In this document: one piece after another, positions 61,701-64,000 of the stretch
Position numbering within the stretch: position 1 is the stretch's first letter
Layout: each line of letters begins with the position of its first letter
NCBI RefSeq assembly: GCF_000004825.1
Contig: NW_008805091.1
Span: 210,015 to 274,014 of the forward strand
DNA: 64,000 bases
Reading direction: 5' to 3'
Source: Heterostelium album PN500
Taxonomy: Eukaryota; Evosea; Eumycetozoa; Acytosteliales; Acytosteliaceae
Translations under genes and position numbers: made by a program
Notes under the pieces: model-generated
Databases searched by the model: none
The model's input: the letters and a program-made list of their open reading frames with translations, nothing else
Told to the model about the DNA's origin: nothing

Positions 61701-63060
61701 CAATATATTAGTTGAGTGGTGGTTGGCTCTGATGAATGAAGATTAGATATTAGATTGACTATACTCTCAAAGATAGATACTTATTTTGGAAGATGTTGTG
61801 AAATAGGACAATAGCGGTAGTGGTCGACTCTTTGGCTAAATCTGACAATGATCAACGAGATTAAAGATACTATCAAAGTGAAAGCACTGTAGCAATAGTA
61901 ATACATTTCAAGTACAACCAATTAATAGTATGCTCATCAACATTATCAAGACAGAGGGTTCAGCGATGCCAATGAAAGTACAGTTGGAGACCGGGCCTGC
62001 TACACAAAGCCAAGGTGTGTTCTTATTGCTATTGAGGTATGTAAATTTAATTTTAAACATTTGCAAATCTACTGCAATTATCTAATATACCGCAATCATA
62101 TAGAGAGTCAAGTTAATTTATTTAGATTTTATTTCAACACAGCATTAGAAAATGATATTCATCAAGTACCACTGGTTGTCAAAAGCTTACTTTGCTTACT
62201 TAATAGGTGAACGATACACCAACACTTTGATCAAAGTCAATGAAGCCACCACCTTCTGACAAGAAGATATGGTCACTATCGAGCAAGCGAGATCGAATGT
62301 TTCGAATCATCTACATTTGGATTACAATTATCGACACCAACAATCTTTAAATTGCTACAGATAGATTAACAGTAAGATAAGCATTAGTTTATTAATTAAT
62401 AGAATGTTACTAACATTTATTGATTATCATTTAGGTAATTATGGTGCATATCAATAGCAGCAACAACAAAATGTTGATTATGGTGCATATCAAAAACAGC
62501 AACTGTAACATAATCGTTACAATACATAAAAACTCATTTTTTTAGAAATTATAAAAACACGAAAACATTAAAAAATAAATCATTATTATATTATCCAGAT
62601 TCATCAATTAAATTAGATTCTTACTATTTTATAATATATATATATATATAGAAATTAACTATATTATATAGCAACATCAACAACAAGTTGAATATGAACA
62701 ACAGCAGCAGCAACAGCAACAACAACCAAATGTAGATAATAGAAGTTAGAACAAAATCAACAAGTAAATAAAAAAATATTGCTATAGAAACAGAAACAAA
62801 AAGATATGACAGCACTTCAAATGGCCAACGAAGAGTTTCAAGCGGCCATCGAGCATATCACCAGAGGATGACGATGAAGAACAAACCGAATGGTTATTAA
62901 AAGACAAATCTTCAATCAAGTAAGAGAAAAGAATTAGAAGAAAAAAGATTCTAGAAACAAGATTTATTAATTAATAGAATGTTACTAATATATATTGATT
63001 ATCATTTAGGAAATTATAAATTTAGATAACATATACTGGAAGAAGTTGTCATACAATAGG
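61701..63060 (+). pseudogene. Decayed, internally duplicated coding remnants
   Basis: Several coherent but broken plus-strand frames are scattered here. One (61931-62035) reads MLINIIKTEGSAMPMKVQLE... up to a GTATGT donor, followed after an AG by FYFNTALENDIHQVPLVVKSLL. A Gln-rich piece with two NYGAYQ/DYGAYQ units lies at 62438-62510. A short frame starting MTALQMANEEFQAAIEHIT (62807-62870) is followed in another frame by SPEDDDEEQTEWLLKD. Stops and frame changes prevent a continuous product. Intron-like sequence is duplicated within the region. The origin is unknown. Confidence 0.4.
62388..63010 (+). repeat. Direct repeat pair of an intron-like 48-bp sequence
   Basis: The stretch 62388-62435 (ATTAATAGAATGTTACTAA core, ending in ATCATTTAGG) recurs almost unchanged at 62963-63010. 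A second weaker pair (GGAAGATGTTGTGAAATAGG at 61788 and GGAAGAAGTTGTCATACAATAGG at about 63040) supports duplication of a larger unit. Confidence 0.7.
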
Positions 63061-63768
63061 ATAGATTTAATATCAACTACAACTCCAACAACTACAACAA
63101 ATGGAAATATTATTTATAAGATTAATAACATTGGCAATTATATAAATGTAAAGCAGAAACAATAAGATTTAGAGAAGATCAATGACAATTTGTAAAGTGG
63201 TGATCAAGAATGAAACATATAGTTTCATTTTTAAAATAATAAAGCATATTTATTTATTCAATTCACATGACTTGATATCATTCATTTACTTTGGCATCTA
63301 TGATTAATTAATGAATAAATTCAAAAAAAATGATTATAAAAGTATTTAACAATTAAAAGTTAATAGGTATATAAATAGATTGAAAGAATAGAATACATGA
63401 TTAAATCAATGAATTAATGAATAAATCAATCAATTTTTGAATCACTAATAGAATCAATTATTCTATTAGAAATTTGGTTTAATTTAGAGTAATACAGTAG
63501 TTACTAGAATATTCTATTTAAATCACATCTAATTCAACAAAATTCGATGTCTGTAAATCCAAGTTTTTGTTTTGCAAAATAGGTAATCAATTCTATCTAA
63601 TATAATAAAATGTTTCTTCAAAACAGCATTTTTCATAGATAAAAACTCATGCCCATAATGCAAAATTTATTTATAATATTTTTAAACTTCAATCAATTCA
63701 TAAAGAATTTAATTTATAAGATATAAAACACCTTTTTATACCAATTTAAAGCAACTCCCTTTTTAATC
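63061..63768. other. AT-rich non-coding region
   Basis: About 700 bp rich in ATTAAT/AATGAAT/AATCAAT short motifs. No ORF or RNA gene is supported. A CCCATAA hexamer-plus motif at about 63651 resembles the dictyostelid small-RNA upstream element, but it has no convincing downstream partner. Confidence 0.45.
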
Positions 63769-63786
63769 GTAAAGGTTTACCTTTAC
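63769..63786. repeat. Perfect hairpin with TTTA loop
   Basis: A perfect 7-bp stem (GTAAAGG / CCTTTAC) encloses TTTA. The context TTAATCGT before the loop arm is shared with the larger hairpin 130 bp downstream. Confidence 0.8.
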
Positions 63787-63899
63787 AAAAATGTTAGGAC
63801 AAAATGCAAAACTAAAAAATATAGTAAGGTACTTTCAATCAAATATTCAAGATTTCAATTACAGAAATAAAAGATAGTTTATTTCACTTCAATATATCT

Positions 63900-63951
63900 G
63901 CAACCCGCATATTAATCGTCAGGTTTACCTGATGATTAATATGCGGGTTGC
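63900..63951. repeat. 24-bp-stem hairpin with TTTA loop
   Basis: The left arm 63900-63923 and right arm 63928-63951 are reverse complements over 24 bp with a single mismatch (a G-U pair in RNA). The loop is TTTA, as in the smaller hairpin upstream. The arms begin with the GC-rich GCAACCCGC, out of keeping with the surrounding DNA. Confidence 0.9.
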
Positions 63952-63954
63952 CAC

Positions 63955-64000
63955 AGGGCATAGCCCCGGGTTGCCACAGGGCATAGCCCCGGGTTGCCAC
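63955..64000. repeat. GC-rich 23-bp tandem repeat at the window edge
   Basis: Two perfect 23-bp units (63955-63977 and 63978-64000), each containing the mini-hairpin GGGCATAGCCC and ending in GGGTTGCCAC. The last ten bases of the unit also occur at the end of the preceding hairpin (GGGTTGCCAC, 63945-63954). The array runs into the window edge, so its length is unknown. Confidence 0.9.

Noticed and set aside
63645-63665. CCCATAA element resembling the dictyostelid small-RNA upstream element
   Set aside because: No recognisable class I RNA, snRNA or tRNA lies at the expected distance downstream.
1-64000. Bacterial-style operons, CRISPR arrays, tRNA or rRNA genes
   Set aside because: No direct-repeat/spacer arrays, no tRNA B-box-like sequence with a cloverleaf, and no rRNA sequence were seen; gene structure is eukaryotic throughout.

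Overview
The window is nuclear DNA of a dictyostelid social amoeba. Exons have balanced composition and are separated by very AT-rich intergenic DNA. Introns are short (about 50-110 bp), A/T-rich and bounded by GTAAGT/GTATGT...AG. Coding regions carry poly-Asn, poly-Thr/Ser and Gln-rich tracts. The gene set includes a Galpha-like/PP2C fusion (Spalten) and an LRR-MAP-kinase-phosphatase, both dictyostelid hallmarks. Coding DNA is less AT-rich than I would expect of D. discoideum, so a Polysphondylium/Heterostelium-, Cavenderia- or Tieghemostelium-like species is more likely. I cannot name the species from sequence alone.

Layout. 1-642: 3' end of a low-complexity protein. 1.3-2.4 kb: an atypical Rho GTPase without a CAAX box. 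2.9-3.35 kb: a broken unknown gene. 3.8-4.65 kb: a membrane-anchored FKBP of the secretory pathway. 6.0-12.7 kb: a 2,200-residue GH13-amylase-like plus GT5 alpha-glucan synthase fusion. 12.7-14.5 kb: a graveyard with a decayed P-loop NTPase gene and rearranged pieces of the glucan synthase gene. 15.9-20.0 kb: a talin F0/F1-PH-coiled-coil-fimbrin (4 CH) protein. 21.0-24.1 kb: Spalten (spnA). 26.0-30.4 kb: an IRE/Rim15/Greatwall-type AGC kinase. 30.9-32.2 kb: mitochondrial pyruvate dehydrogenase E1 beta. 32.5-34.4 kb (-): Mpl-type LRR dual-specificity phosphatase. 35.9-39.4 kb: Rad17 checkpoint clamp loader. 39.5-40.4 kb (-): Bax-inhibitor-1/TMBIM6. 40.7 kb: a tiny secreted cysteine-rich peptide. 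41.3-42.7 kb: a cystathionine-gamma-lyase-type PLP enzyme. 43.0-60.7 kb: a single 5,718-residue gene related to RNF213 (mysterin). 60.7-64 kb: gene-poor DNA with decayed, internally duplicated coding remnants, ending in strong hairpins and a GC-rich 23-bp tandem repeat that looks like a repeat-limited contig end.

The genes are unrelated housekeeping and signalling genes, each with its own promoter. There are no operons and no functional cluster. The most noteworthy locus is the giant RNF213-like gene. It keeps the AAA+ motor core and the conserved post-AAA region, but I find no RING or RZ finger. Instead it has a C-terminal ubiquitin-specific-protease-like domain in which the catalytic Cys and His positions appear substituted, followed by a QQPxS repeat and two helical SAM-like modules.

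Four genes (broken unknown, glucan synthase, kinase, Rad17) each contain one isolated frame change in otherwise intact coding sequence. This pattern fits single-base draft-assembly errors better than four independent pseudogenes. Exon boundaries were derived by hand from reading-frame and splice-site consistency; no alignment or database search was run.
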